Shown here: in pieces, positions 52,010 through 61,321 of the stretch
How positions within the stretch are numbered: the stretch's first letter is position 1
Layout: every line of letters begins with the position of its first letter
Source: Erwinia sp.
GTDB lineage: Bacteria; Pseudomonadota; Gammaproteobacteria; Enterobacterales; Enterobacteriaceae
Length of the DNA stretch: 64,000 nucleotides
Direction of reading: 5' to 3'
Assembly (NCBI GenBank): GCA_964016415.1
Contig: OZ024666.1
Location: forward strand, 2,709,310-2,773,309
The notes under the pieces: generated by a model
The model's input: only the letters and a program-made list of their open reading frames with translations
What the model was told of the DNA's origin: nothing
Databases searched by the model: none
Program-made: the position numbers and the translations under genes

Positions 52010-53950
52010 TTACTCACTGGCCAGTGAAACGACCGGGTCCATACTTGCCGCCTTACGAGCGGGGAGATAACCAAAGATCATGCCAATTAACGTTGAACAG
52101 AAAAACGCAGCCGCAGCGGCTTGCCACGAATAAATCGCTGTGAACATTTCGCCCGCAAGGGCGGTGAATAACGCACCAGCGGCATACGAAAGTGCAATGC
52201 CTAACACGCCGCCTATCAGGCAAACCAGCACCGCCTCAATCATAAATTGCTGCATAATATCGCTTTGCCGGGCGCCTACCGCCATCCGCACCCCAATCTC
52301 ATGGGTTCGTTCGGTCACTGACACCAGCATGATATTCATCACGCCAATGCTGCCGACCATTAACGAGATGCAGGCAACCATTAGGATCAAAATGCTGAAG
52401 GTCATTGAGGTACGTTCGATTGATTTTCTGATCTGTTCGAAATTATAGAGTTGGAAATCTTTTACGCCGTGACGCTGGGTGAGCAGTTGCGAGATAGCGC
52501 TAACCGCTGCCTCGTTAGGCACATTGTCTTTTAGACGGACGCTGATGCTGGTCAGGAATGGTTTTCCGACCATACGGTACATCACTGTACTGTAGGGCAT
52601 CCACACAGTAATACGGTTAGGCGCATAGCTCCGGTTATTACTTTGGGCAATGCCTACCACGCGTGCAGGGACGGATCCCAGGAAGACAATTTGCCCCAGC
52701 GCTTCTAACCCGGCATCATCAAATAGCGCCTTGCGTGCATTTTCATCAATAATCACTTCCTGCAGGGCGTTACGATCGTCCCTGAAGGTGCTTCCCTGGA
52801 GAAGCTGAATGCCGTTAACACGGAAATGATCACGCCCAACGCCGTTAATCGATGCGGTTGCGGATTTACCGAGAAAACGAATGTTATCCGAAGTGCTAAC
52901 CTCCGGGCTTACGCTGTCAATAAAGCCCTGATTGGCCAGCGCCTCAGCATCCGCTGGCACCAGAGTCCGGATGCTTTCGATACTGTCATCAAAGAAATCC
53001 CGACCGGGATAGATGCTGACCATGTTGGTTCCGAGCTCCTTAATATTTTCCAGCGTCTTCTGTTTCGCGCCCTCGCCCAGCGCTACAACGGTGACAACGG
53101 CGGCAATGCCGAAAACAATTCCGGTCATGGTTAGCGTGGTACGTAAACGGTGCGCATTCATTGCTTTAAGCGCCATTTGTAGCGATTCACGCGTGCGATC
53201 GAGCAAACTTTGCCAGCGGCTTTGCCGGATACGGTGAGGCGGTGGCAGCGTTTCCGCGGCAGTTACACAACTGCCGCTATCAGCGATAATTTCGCCATCA
53301 CGCAGCTCAATAATCCGCTGCGCGTGCTGCGCTACCCTCATATCATGGGTCACCATCACCACCGTATGGCCGCGCTGGTTCAGTTCACTCAGGATGGCTA
53401 AGACTTCCTGTCCTGACTGAGAGTCGAGCGCACCCGTCGGCTCATCGGCCAGGATTATCTCCCCACCGTTAATTAGCGAACGTGCAATGCTGACTCGTTG
53501 CTGCTGGCCCCCCGAAAGCTCGCCGGGTTTATGGTGTTCACGACCTTCCAGCCCTAGTCTGCCAAGCAGCGCGGCGGCACGCAGCCGACGTTTATCGCGC
53601 TCGCTGTTAGCGTAAATCGCCGGAATCTCTACGTTACCCACGGCACTAAGGTCTGGCATTAAATGGTAACGCTGGAAGATAAAACCGATATGTTCCCGGC
53701 GCACTCTGGCAAGATCGTCCGGTGACAAGCGGGCGGCGTTTTGCCCGCCGATGTAGTAATCACCACTGTCAGGTACGTCAAGGCACCCCATGATGTTCAT
53801 CAGGGTCGATTTACCCGAACCTGACGCACCAATGATTGCCACCATCTCGCCGGCAGCGATGCTCAGACTGACTTTTTTCAGCACGGTCAGCGTTTGGTCG
53901 CCATTTCCATAGATCCGGCTAGCATCCTTCAGCTCAATGATGTTGCTCAC
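52010..53950 (-). CDS. macB: MacB-like ABC export ATPase/permease
   Basis: This 646-residue mechanotransmission-type ABC protein has an N-terminal ATPase (Walker [13 protein letters not shown], signature [14 protein letters not shown], Walker [15 protein letters not shown]-loop MVTHDMRVA). It is followed by one TM helix ([21 protein letters not shown]), a large periplasmic domain and three C-terminal TM helices of the FtsX type. MacB drives export of periplasmic substrates such as macrolides, enterotoxin, heme precursors or siderophores through MacA and an outer membrane duct. It overlaps the macA-like gene by four bases (ATGA). The nearest patterns are MacB and PvdT, so the substrate is open. 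Confidence 0.94.
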   Translation of the reverse strand: MSNIIELKDASRIYGNGDQTLTVLKKVSLSIAAGEMVAIIGASGSGKSTLMNIMGCLDVPDSGDYYIGGQNAARLSPDDLARVRREHIGFIFQRYHLMPDLSAVGNVEIPAIYANSERDKRRLRAAALLGRLGLEGREHHKPGELSGGQQQRVSIARSLINGGEIILADEPTGALDSQSGQEVLAILSELNQRGHTVVMVTHDMRVAQHAQRIIELRDGEIIADSGSCVTAAETLPPPHRIRQSRWQSLLDRTRESLQMALKAMNAHRLRTTLTMTGIVFGIAAVVTVVALGEGAKQKTLENIKELGTNMVSIYPGRDFFDDSIESIRTLVPADAEALANQGFIDSVSPEVSTSDNIRFLGKSATASINGVGRDHFRVNGIQLLQGSTFRDDRNALQEVIIDENARKALFDDAGLEALGQIVFLGSVPARVVGIAQSNNRSYAPNRITVWMPYSTVMYRMVGKPFLTSISVRLKDNVPNEAAVSAISQLLTQRHGVKDFQLYNFEQIRKSIERTSMTFSILILMVACISLMVGSIGVMNIMLVSVTERTHEIGVRMAVGARQSDIMQQFMIEAVLVCLIGGVLGIALSYAAGALFTALAGEMFTAIYSWQAAAAAFFCSTLIGMIFGYLPARKAASMDPVVSLASE

Positions 53951-55134
53951 AGTACAAACCCCTCACCTGGCGCTTTTTCTCCGGGCTGAGACAGCACCAC
54001 TTGTTCACCAACACTCAAACCCTCGAGGATTTGAATATCCACGCTGTTGGTAATCCCCGTTTTCACCTCACGGGTTTCCAGCTTGCCATTTACCGCCAGT
54101 ACTTGTACCTCCTGCTTATATCCTTCCGTTTTACGCACTGCCTGAATCGGTACCAGCAGCGTGTCTCTGGCTTCCCCTGCAAGCAACGTGACCTGCGCCG
54201 TCATTGCAATGCGGAGACGATTTTCTGGGTTAGGTACGTCCAGCAGCGCGTTATAGTAAACGGATGCATTTGAGGTACCGGAACCAGACGCCGAACTGCT
54301 GCTGGCGAGAGAGTCATCTTTCATCACCGACTCCGGTGCCAGCTCAACGGTGCGAAGCGTCGCATCAAAGTGTTTATCTGGCTCGGAGAATATGGTGAAA
54401 CGGGCTTTTTGCCCTGAGAAGATACGGGTAATGTCGGCCTCAGATATCTGTGCTTTGATGGTCATAACATCGAGACGGGCCAGCTTGATGATGGTCGGAG
54501 CGCTCTGACTCGAGTTAACTGTCTGTCCTTGCTGCGTAACAACGGCTATAACAATACCGTCCATCGGCGCAACGACTTGCGTATAGCCGAGATCGACCTT
54601 TTTCTTATCTACTTCTATCTGCGCCTGGATGAGTTTGGCATTCAGTGACAGTAATTCAGCGCGAGTGGTAGCGAGTGTTGCCTCAGCAGATTCAAAATCT
54701 TCGCGCGAGCTTGCATCTTCACTAAGCATCTGGCGCTGGCGTTTAAATTGCAGTTCTGCCTGCTTTAGGAGGGCTTGTTTCGCCTGCAGGTCCGCTTTTA
54801 CCACGTTAAGCGCGGCTTCGGCATTGCGCAGATCATTCCGCTGCGGCACATCGTCAATATCGGCAATCAACTGCCCTTTGGTCACACTATCACCGGCTTT
54901 CACTTTCAGCGACTTCACCTGGCCCGAAACCTGTGCTCCTACATTAACACGTTCTATAGCGTCAATACGGCCTGTCGCCAGCACGGAGCTTTCTATGTCG
55001 CCCTTACGTACAGGAGCTGTGACATAGTCGGGAACATCCGGATTTCTAAGAAAGAAGAAAAATGCGATGATAAGAACAATGAACAACGTCACAGCCAGCA
55101 GGACTGCGCGGTGGGAGATAGATTTAGTTAGCAT
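53947..55134 (-). CDS. macA: MacA-like periplasmic adaptor (membrane fusion protein)
   Basis: This 395-residue membrane fusion protein has an N-terminal inner-membrane anchor (LLAVTLFIVLIIAFFFFL), a lipoyl domain (VNVGAQVSGQVKSLKVKAGDSV), a long alpha-hairpin (residues ~105-185) with the TolC-interaction region, and beta-barrel and membrane-proximal domains (IRLAMTAQVTLLAGE-like, LLVPIQAVRKTEG). A Ser/Gly-rich insertion (SLASSSSASGSG) occurs in the beta-barrel region, as in several MacA proteins. It is first of the operon macA-macB-outer membrane lipoprotein, and its stop overlaps the macB start. Confidence 0.93.
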   Translation of the reverse strand: MLTKSISHRAVLLAVTLFIVLIIAFFFFLRNPDVPDYVTAPVRKGDIESSVLATGRIDAIERVNVGAQVSGQVKSLKVKAGDSVTKGQLIADIDDVPQRNDLRNAEAALNVVKADLQAKQALLKQAELQFKRQRQMLSEDASSREDFESAEATLATTRAELLSLNAKLIQAQIEVDKKKVDLGYTQVVAPMDGIVIAVVTQQGQTVNSSQSAPTIIKLARLDVMTIKAQISEADITRIFSGQKARFTIFSEPDKHFDATLRTVELAPESVMKDDSLASSSSASGSGTSNASVYYNALLDVPNPENRLRIAMTAQVTLLAGEARDTLLVPIQAVRKTEGYKQEVQVLAVNGKLETREVKTGITNSVDIQILEGLSVGEQVVLSQPGEKAPGEGFVL

Positions 55135-56001
55135 TGTGCAGGTTTTCCATAACGATGAAAGCCGTAATCCAGACTCTTATAATGAACACCCCAGTCTCTA
55201 CCGGAGCTCAACACGGTGCATCTGTTCAAATCTGATTCTGACTCTGGAGTAAACGTAGCGCCTGGCAAGGCAAGCCGCACTGCTTCTCCGTCCTCGCAGC
55301 ATAGATGACCGGAAATGCTCCTGATGAAGTCGGGGGAGCCTTAAAGAACTGAAAAGCAGCAGGACTGACCGACGGCAGATGGTAGCATATTACTTTTACA
55401 GTCATCCGGTTCTACCCCAGTATCCGATTTTTCCTGGATATCCTCCAGCAACAAGAGTCAGTCGATGCACAGGCAATCATCGAGCTGGCTGACATTCAAT
55501 GACCCGATGTAATAAAATGCTATGTCGCTTTCTTATTTTTATACTTCGTGGTTTTTCAGGAGGTTAGTTTGGTAATACAACTGAATTTTGCTATTACAAT
55601 AACAATTGCCCCTTTAGGGTAGAAAGCTTTGCATTATACAGTTCCCTCACATCTATAGATAATAAGATGCGATACGTAGTTCATTGAAAAATGGCTTCCC
55701 GACACCATGCCGTAAAGCCGAATATCGTCACTAGCCGGCGTATCAGGGGGAGAAGAACCATATTGTTATAGTATCCCATTACCTGTAAAGCTGTTTCCAT
55801 TGACATGCTTACTCGCCTGTGAAATGGTGCATGCCAATTTCAGGCAGTTGCGATACCCAACAGGCCCATTTCTGAATTATCCACCTGGTATCAGGTCGCT
55901 GCAGCCCGATGATTCATAGTGGCTGAGAGAGAAGACATTGATATCCGGTAATCTCAATCAGAAACCGTATCGGCCAAGACATAGAAGGACATTGCATTAC
56001 T
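55135..56001. other. Intergenic region upstream of the macA-like operon
   Basis: About 870 bases between divergent genes, with no credible gene. It should contain the operon promoter on the minus strand and a promoter for the membrane protein gene on the plus strand. A short plus-strand stretch near 55430-55500 reads like protein (FFLDILQQQESVDAQAIIELADIQ-like frame) but has no start and is too short to identify. No Fur-, LexA- or PurR-like site was seen. Confidence 0.4.
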
Positions 56002-57531
56002 ATGGCTATGCCACAGGCTCGTTTTCTAAGCATCATAGGTCCCGTTGCCGTTGTTTTATTTTCATTATTCTCTGTGGCCTTTCTGACCGAACACTATTTC
56101 CCGATAGAGCCTGACGTGGCTAATAGTCCACTGGTATGGAGAATGTTTCTGAGCGAAGGGTTTACCGCCTTCAAAGATTGGAGACCAACGCCGGATAACT
56201 GGTATTTCACCACGTATCCGATCAACTTTTTGTTCTTTGCCCTTTCTGGGAGTGATGGTCCCGGGGTACTGGCATTGGCAACCTCACTGTTTATCAGTCT
56301 CTCGGCACTGATTCTCTATTTTGTAATGTCATCTGTACAAAAAAAATTGCCCACTTTATGTGTGGTATTGTGCCTGACATTGTTGCCTGCCCATGTATAT
56401 ATCTTCGGTTATGCCGCACACCCTTTTTCGCACTATTCGACCAACTTTTTCGGCATTCTCGTATTTGCACTCTGTTTTATCAATTTAACCCGCCAGTCGA
56501 TACCTCTGGCTTGCTTTACCTGTATCCTTGCGATGCTGGCTTCCGTTTCTGATCCCTGGTTTCAGGCCACCTATTTTTTGCCGCTACTGATCGTGAATGT
56601 CTATTTTTCACAAAAAAAAATCATTCGTCCTGCAATTACCATCACTCTTGCGATAGGATTTATCAGCACCCTCAGCAATCTGGCTTTATTACAAAGATTG
56701 CTTGGTTTACCTCTGCAACGTTTCAGAATTGCGCCACCCGAACAGTGGATAACCAACACCAGTCAGGTGGTAGATAACCTCGGTAATTGCCTCAATCTGT
56801 TTTTCATTCATACGCCATTTACTGCATCCTTGTCATTTTTTTTATGGGCAGCTATCTTCCTTTATGCGGTGGTAACCGCCATCAAAACCGGCACCAAAAA
56901 CGGCTTATATATTGGTTTATTTAGTTTCCTCACCGTATCCGGCATCCTGTCTTCATTCATTCTGAGCTATCAGTTCCCTCAGGGCGCGACGGGGGCCAGA
57001 TTTTTTTCCAATGCAATTTGTTTCGGCATTTTCGCCACCGCTTTTGGTTTATCTCTGACGCGACACCGACTACTGATGCTTATTTTTCCTCTTTATCTGG
57101 CATCGTCACTCTACTCCTACAGTGAGCAGCACGATACACCACTCAATCAGGCGGTAAAAACTGAAGAGTACATGACTTTTCTGCAACAACATGATCTGAA
57201 ATTCGGTTACAGTGATTACTGGCATATGTCGAATACCGTAAACTGGCTGTCATACGGGAAAATGCACATCACACCGATCATGTTTGATGATCAGCGGCAG
57301 CGGGTGGAATTTGACAGGGCTCGTCCTCAGAGTATGAAGTCCTGGTTATCACCAGAGTGGCTTAATGCAGCACCTGAACGCCAATTTTTTGTATTGCCCC
57401 TGATAGAAACCTCAACCCCTGCTGATCAGCAACTTAAAGCGATAACAACGCAGATTGGTGAGCCTGATGAGATTATCCCTTTCCAGCATCTGATGATCCT
57501 GGTTTATCACCATCGAATTTCGGTGCATTAA
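56002..57531 (+). CDS. Polytopic membrane protein of unknown function (GT-C-like topology)
   Basis: This 509-residue protein has an N-terminal helix, a ~65-residue loop containing EPDVANSPLVWRM and DWRPTPDNWYFTTYP, then about nine to ten hydrophobic helices (ALATSLFISLSALILYFV, CVVLCLTLLPAHVYIFG, ITITLAIGFISTLSNLALL, FLWAAIFLYAVV), and a ~150-residue soluble C-terminal region. Acidic and aromatic residues in the first loop followed by many helices resemble GT-C glycosyltransferases that use polyprenyl-linked sugars, but no family motif is certain. It is alone, divergent from the export operon, in an insertion between dusA and zur. No function is claimed. Confidence 0.7.
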   Translation: MAMPQARFLSIIGPVAVVLFSLFSVAFLTEHYFPIEPDVANSPLVWRMFLSEGFTAFKDWRPTPDNWYFTTYPINFLFFALSGSDGPGVLALATSLFISLSALILYFVMSSVQKKLPTLCVVLCLTLLPAHVYIFGYAAHPFSHYSTNFFGILVFALCFINLTRQSIPLACFTCILAMLASVSDPWFQATYFLPLLIVNVYFSQKKIIRPAITITLAIGFISTLSNLALLQRLLGLPLQRFRIAPPEQWITNTSQVVDNLGNCLNLFFIHTPFTASLSFFLWAAIFLYAVVTAIKTGTKNGLYIGLFSFLTVSGILSSFILSYQFPQGATGARFFSNAICFGIFATAFGLSLTRHRLLMLIFPLYLASSLYSYSEQHDTPLNQAVKTEEYMTFLQQHDLKFGYSDYWHMSNTVNWLSYGKMHITPIMFDDQRQRVEFDRARPQSMKSWLSPEWLNAAPERQFFVLPLIETSTPADQQLKAITTQIGEPDEIIPFQHLMILVYHHRISVH

Positions 57532-57627
57532 TCCATAATCGATAACAGTGTTGAGCCTGGACGCTACCGCGTTTTTACCCACTGACCGGTACAGACAGCT
57601 GCTGATAGCCAGCAGCATCTGTTCTGA

Positions 57628-58080
57628 TTAGTTAACGCGATATCTTTTATCTAATAAGGGTATGCCGCTTTTCTCACGGGTTTGATTCAAGCCATCAAAA
57701 TAGATCGCTTTGACGGGCAGATCATATCCGGCACTGGCACAAAGAAAGGCCAGCTTATTCGCGTCTGTCGGCTCGCCTGTCGCGCCATCTGTATTAAATG
57801 AGGCTGTCAGCACATCCCCTTGCTGATCAACGCCCATAAATGTGGCAAATAACTGTTTCACTCCGGCATCCCGTCCTTGCTGAGTAATCAGATATCCACA
57901 ATAGGTAAAACTCTGTTCAGGATAAGGAAAATCCTGATGTATAAATGAAATTTTCTGCCCTGCCCTCTCCGCTTGAATCATTTTTTCGACAGCCTGTTGC
58001 TCATCCATATTCAGCGGCCGCGCCTGAAGCGTGCCTGAAGAAACCATTGCCGTTAACAGGAAAAATAGCGCTCTTTTCAT
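57628..58080 (-). CDS. Small exported protein of unknown function
   Basis: This 150-residue protein has a signal peptide (KRALFFLLTAMVSSGTLQA) and a mature part with two cysteines (FTYCGYLI and AFLCASAGYDL) that could form a disulfide. The start was chosen for its spacing to GGAGC; the open frame extends 77 codons upstream without content, and an ATG two codons upstream is also possible. It is not recognised as a known family. It is divergent from zur by 120 bases, so a zinc-responsive link is possible but unsupported. Confidence 0.72.
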   Translation of the reverse strand: MKRALFFLLTAMVSSGTLQARPLNMDEQQAVEKMIQAERAGQKISFIHQDFPYPEQSFTYCGYLITQQGRDAGVKQLFATFMGVDQQGDVLTASFNTDGATGEPTDANKLAFLCASAGYDLPVKAIYFDGLNQTREKSGIPLLDKRYRVN

Positions 58081-58200
58081 CGTCATTGCTCCAGATTTAT
58101 TTGCCTTAAGTTTAGCATAATATGACCATTGTCTGGTATTCGGTGTTTTTAGCCTGACGTGATAAAATAGAGTTTGATAAACCATGTAGGAAATTAAGTA

Positions 58201-58710
58201 ATGGTATTGCTTCCTGAAAAAATTGTCGCGCAAGCCGAAGCTTTGTGTCAGCAACGTCAGGTTCGCCTGACTCCTCAGCGCCAGGAAGTACTGCGTCTGA
58301 TGGCCGTTCATCAGCGGGCGATTAGCGCCTACGATCTACTTGATTTGCTGAGAACCAATGAACCACAAGCCAAACCCCCTACCGTCTACCGTGCGCTGGA
58401 GTTTCTTCTGGAACAGGGGTTTATTCATCGCGTCGAATCGACCAACAGCTATGTTGTCTGCCACCATTTCGATCACCCTTCGCACACATCCGCGATGCTA
58501 GTTTGTGATCGTTGTGGTGTGGTTTCCGAACAACATGCCGAAGGCGTTGAAGTAATTTTAAGCGAACTGGCACACACATCTGGTTTCGCCTTAACCCACA
58601 GCGTGATTGAAGCACACGGGCTATGCAACGCATGTATCACTGCTAAAGCGTGTACCGATCATGAGCATTGCGACCATGATCACAGCATTGAAAACAGTAA
58701 AAAACGCTGA
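58201..58710 (+). CDS. zur: Zinc uptake regulator Zur (Fur family)
   Basis: This 169-residue repressor of zinc uptake genes (znuABC, zinT) is active with Zn2+ bound. The winged helix (VRLTPQRQEVLRLM, KPPTVYRALEFLLEQGFIHRV) is followed by the dimer domain. Structural zinc Cys pairs are in CDRCG and CNAC. The H/C-rich regulatory site HHFDHPSHTS and a C-terminal DHEHCDHDHS tail are present. It is close to E. coli Zur in length and sequence. It converges with dinF. Confidence 0.95.
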   Translation: MVLLPEKIVAQAEALCQQRQVRLTPQRQEVLRLMAVHQRAISAYDLLDLLRTNEPQAKPPTVYRALEFLLEQGFIHRVESTNSYVVCHHFDHPSHTSAMLVCDRCGVVSEQHAEGVEVILSELAHTSGFALTHSVIEAHGLCNACITAKACTDHEHCDHDHSIENSKKR

Positions 58711-58720
58711 AAATACCCGG

Positions 58721-60046
58721 TTAACGACAAATAAACCAGCTATTATGTCGCCAGTGGTAACGCCATATCAGCCACAGCGTCAAGCCTCTAAGTAAGAGAA
58801 ATACCGTCATTGCCAGCCATAATCCATGATTGCCTAATACTGGTAATGTACAAAGCGTAAGCGCAAAACCCAGTGCCGCGCAGATCATACTGTTACGCAT
58901 ATCACTGGCACGTGTTGCGCCAACAAACATGCCATCGAGCAGATAACACCAGACGCCACAAAGCGGTAATATCACCTGCCAGGCCAGATAGTGAACAGCC
59001 AGCGTTCGCAGCTCTGGCAACGAGGTTAATCGATTAATGATCACCGGCCCGGCAAGGGCATAAACTAACGCAAATGCCACTGCAACCAGCCCTGCCTGGC
59101 GGCAGGCTGCATGCCACACAGAAATAAGATGCTGGCTGTCACGACGCCCATAAGCTTCACCAGAACACGATTCAACAGCGTAAGCAAAACCGTCAAGGGC
59201 GTAAGCTGTAAAAGTAAGAAACATCAGCAGAATGGCATTAACTGCCACTACCTCACTGCCCAGCTGTGCACCGAACTTCATCAGATAAAAAAAACAGAGT
59301 TGTAACAGCAGAGAACGCAAAAAAATATCGCGATTGAGTCGCAACAACGAGGATAGCTCTCCTCGCCAGGCATGTTTTAACTGACTGAGACTGATTCCGC
59401 GTTGCAGTAACACCCGCCAGATAATAAAAAAACCGACAAGCAGCGTAGTATATTCCGCAATCACTGTTGCAGCTGCAGCTCCTTCGACTCCCCACCCCAA
59501 ACCGAAGACGAACAGCACATCGAGGGCTATATTTACTGTATTTCCCACCACCAGCAAGATCACCGGTGCACGAGCATACTGCACCCCCAGCAGCCAGCCC
59601 AGTATCACAAGATTGGCTAATGTCGCTGGTGAACTCAGCCAACGAATATTAAGAAATAATAACGCTTGTTGCGCTACATCCTCCTGTGTGCCGACGACTT
59701 CCAGTGCCAGCTGACTCAATGGTGTACGGAAGAGAATAAACAACCCTCCCGCAATCAACGCTATCAGTAGAGGCTGTACCAGCGATCTGGCGATAGCCTG
59801 ACGGTTTCGCGCCCCCCATGCCTGCGCTGTCAAACCGGTAGTACTCATGCGCAAAAACAACAACAACATGAATGCAAAACTGGTTATTGTGGTGCCAATC
59901 GCAACACCCGCGAGATAACGCGGGCTATCGAGATGACCAATGATGGCCGTGTCAACAGAACCAAGCAGAGGAACAGTGATGTTCGAGAGAATCATCGGCA
60001 GGGCCAGCCGCCAGAGTTGCTTATCTGCCTGTGTCAGCCAGCGCAT
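58721..60046 (-). CDS. dinF: MATE-family efflux protein DinF
   Basis: This 441-residue inner-membrane MATE transporter has 12 predicted helices in two pseudo-symmetric halves (LALPMILSNITVPLLGSVDTAIIGHL opening; the NAILLMFLTFTAYALDGFAYAVES helix of the second half). DinF protects against oxidative stress and bile salts and is part of the lexA-dinF SOS operon. Here it follows lexA by 79 bases, same strand. The lexA promoter with two LexA boxes should drive it. It matches E. coli DinF throughout. Confidence 0.95.
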   Translation of the reverse strand: MRWLTQADKQLWRLALPMILSNITVPLLGSVDTAIIGHLDSPRYLAGVAIGTTITSFAFMLLLFLRMSTTGLTAQAWGARNRQAIARSLVQPLLIALIAGGLFILFRTPLSQLALEVVGTQEDVAQQALLFLNIRWLSSPATLANLVILGWLLGVQYARAPVILLVVGNTVNIALDVLFVFGLGWGVEGAAAATVIAEYTTLLVGFFIIWRVLLQRGISLSQLKHAWRGELSSLLRLNRDIFLRSLLLQLCFFYLMKFGAQLGSEVVAVNAILLMFLTFTAYALDGFAYAVESCSGEAYGRRDSQHLISVWHAACRQAGLVAVAFALVYALAGPVIINRLTSLPELRTLAVHYLAWQVILPLCGVWCYLLDGMFVGATRASDMRNSMICAALGFALTLCTLPVLGNHGLWLAMTVFLLLRGLTLWLIWRYHWRHNSWFICR

Positions 60047-60125
60047 TACTTGTTCTCATAACACATAAAAATTAAGATCGGGTAGCGCCTTCACCGAAGC
60101 AGGCTATATGAGGTACGATAAGTAA

Positions 60126-60737
60126 TTACCAGTCATTGCTGTTACGGATGACGCCAACAGCCAGCCCTTCTATAGAGAAACTCTGCTGACGGAGATCGAC
60201 CTGGATAGGGGAAAACTCACTATTTTCGGGAAACAATTGTACGGAGCTGCCCTGTTTTTGCAGGCGTTTGACGGTCACTTCATCATCTATGCGCGCCACC
60301 ACCACTTGTCCATTGCGAACCTCCTGAGTCTTATGCACAGCAAGAAGATCACCATCCATAATACCTATATCTTTCATTGACATACCACTAACCCGAAGCA
60401 AAAAGTCGGCAGAAGGTTTGAACAACGTTGCATCAACCGCATAGCGCCCTTCTATATGCTCCTGAGCAAGAATAGGTTCACCGGCAGCAACACGGCCAAT
60501 CAGCGGCAATCCCTCTTCGGTACTTTCCATCATCAGGCGGATACCCCGTGATGCGCCAGAAACAATCTCAATCACGCCCTTGCGCGCCAGTGCTTTGAGG
60601 TGTTCTTCTGCGGCGTTCGGAGAACGAAAACCAAGTTGGGCGGCAATTTCAGCTCGTGTCGGCGGCATGCCGGTATGATTAATATGGTCACGGATCAGAT
60701 CATAAACCTGCTGCTGCCTTGCTGTTAATGCTTTCAT
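60126..60737 (-). CDS. lexA: SOS repressor LexA
   Basis: This 203-residue repressor undergoes RecA-stimulated self-cleavage. The DNA-binding domain ([27 protein letters not shown]) is followed by the cleavage site in GRVAAGEP (Ala-Gly bond). The catalytic Ser lies in [11 protein letters not shown] and the Lys in DEVTVKRL. It is one residue longer than E. coli LexA. Two LexA boxes directly upstream give autoregulation. It is first gene of the lexA-dinF operon. Confidence 0.98.
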   Translation of the reverse strand: MKALTARQQQVYDLIRDHINHTGMPPTRAEIAAQLGFRSPNAAEEHLKALARKGVIEIVSGASRGIRLMMESTEEGLPLIGRVAAGEPILAQEHIEGRYAVDATLFKPSADFLLRVSGMSMKDIGIMDGDLLAVHKTQEVRNGQVVVARIDDEVTVKRLQKQGSSVQLFPENSEFSPIQVDLRQQSFSIEGLAVGVIRNSNDW

Positions 60738-60745
60738 TGCACCCC

Positions 60746-60781
60746 CTGGTTGTTTATACAGTCAACTGTGAGTATATACAG
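60746..60781 (-). promoter_or_regulatory. Two LexA boxes at the lexA promoter
   Basis: On the minus strand CTGTATATACTCACAG (60766-60781) and CTGTATAAACAACCAG (60746-60761) lie in tandem, four bases apart. This is the same double SOS box arrangement found at E. coli lexA. Both fit the CTG-N10-CAG pattern. Confidence 0.95.
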
Positions 60782-60831
60782 CTATTTAACGAATGAAAAC
60801 CTAAATATCACTATAACAATAGGTTATATTG

Positions 60832-61194
60832 TTAGCGGGTAAACAGGATCATCAGCCAGGTCATTATTGACAGTAAAATTGCCACCAGCACCGCTGCTGA
60901 AGCTATATCTTTCGCCCGCCCGGCAAGAGGATGTATCTCGCTACCTATCCGATCCACCACTGCTTCGATGGCGCTATTGATCAGCTCCACAATGATAACC
61001 AGCACCACGGAACCGATCAGTAAGATGCGTTCAACCGCCGTCACATCCAGCCAGGCGGTCAATATCGAAAGAAGCAGTAACATCGTCACATCCTGTCGAA
61101 ATGCGCACTCATACTGCCAGGCAGCACATAGCCCTTTCCACGAATAACCCGCTGCTTTGATGATCCGTTTCAATCCGTGATTGTTACTTGCCAT
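60832..61194 (-). CDS. dgkA: Diacylglycerol kinase DgkA
   Basis: This 120-residue trimeric inner-membrane kinase recycles diacylglycerol, formed during membrane-derived oligosaccharide synthesis, to phosphatidic acid. Three TM helices are seen after an amphipathic start (GLKRIIKAAGYSWKGLCAAW). The active-site region ECAFRQD and the ELINSAIEAVVDRIG motif are conserved. It is divergent from plsB, as in E. coli, which places two phospholipid genes back to back. Confidence 0.97.
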   Translation of the reverse strand: MASNNHGLKRIIKAAGYSWKGLCAAWQYECAFRQDVTMLLLLSILTAWLDVTAVERILLIGSVVLVIIVELINSAIEAVVDRIGSEIHPLAGRAKDIASAAVLVAILLSIMTWLMILFTR

Positions 61195-61321
61195 AATACC
61201 TGGGTCCTCTGAGATGGTGGAAGGTGTAGCCTGATCAAGTCACTTTCAACAAGCTAACAGATCTTAGCCGCAGTTTCTGCTATGCTGACGCAGCTTTGCT
61301 AATAAGAGGCTGCAGATTTCT

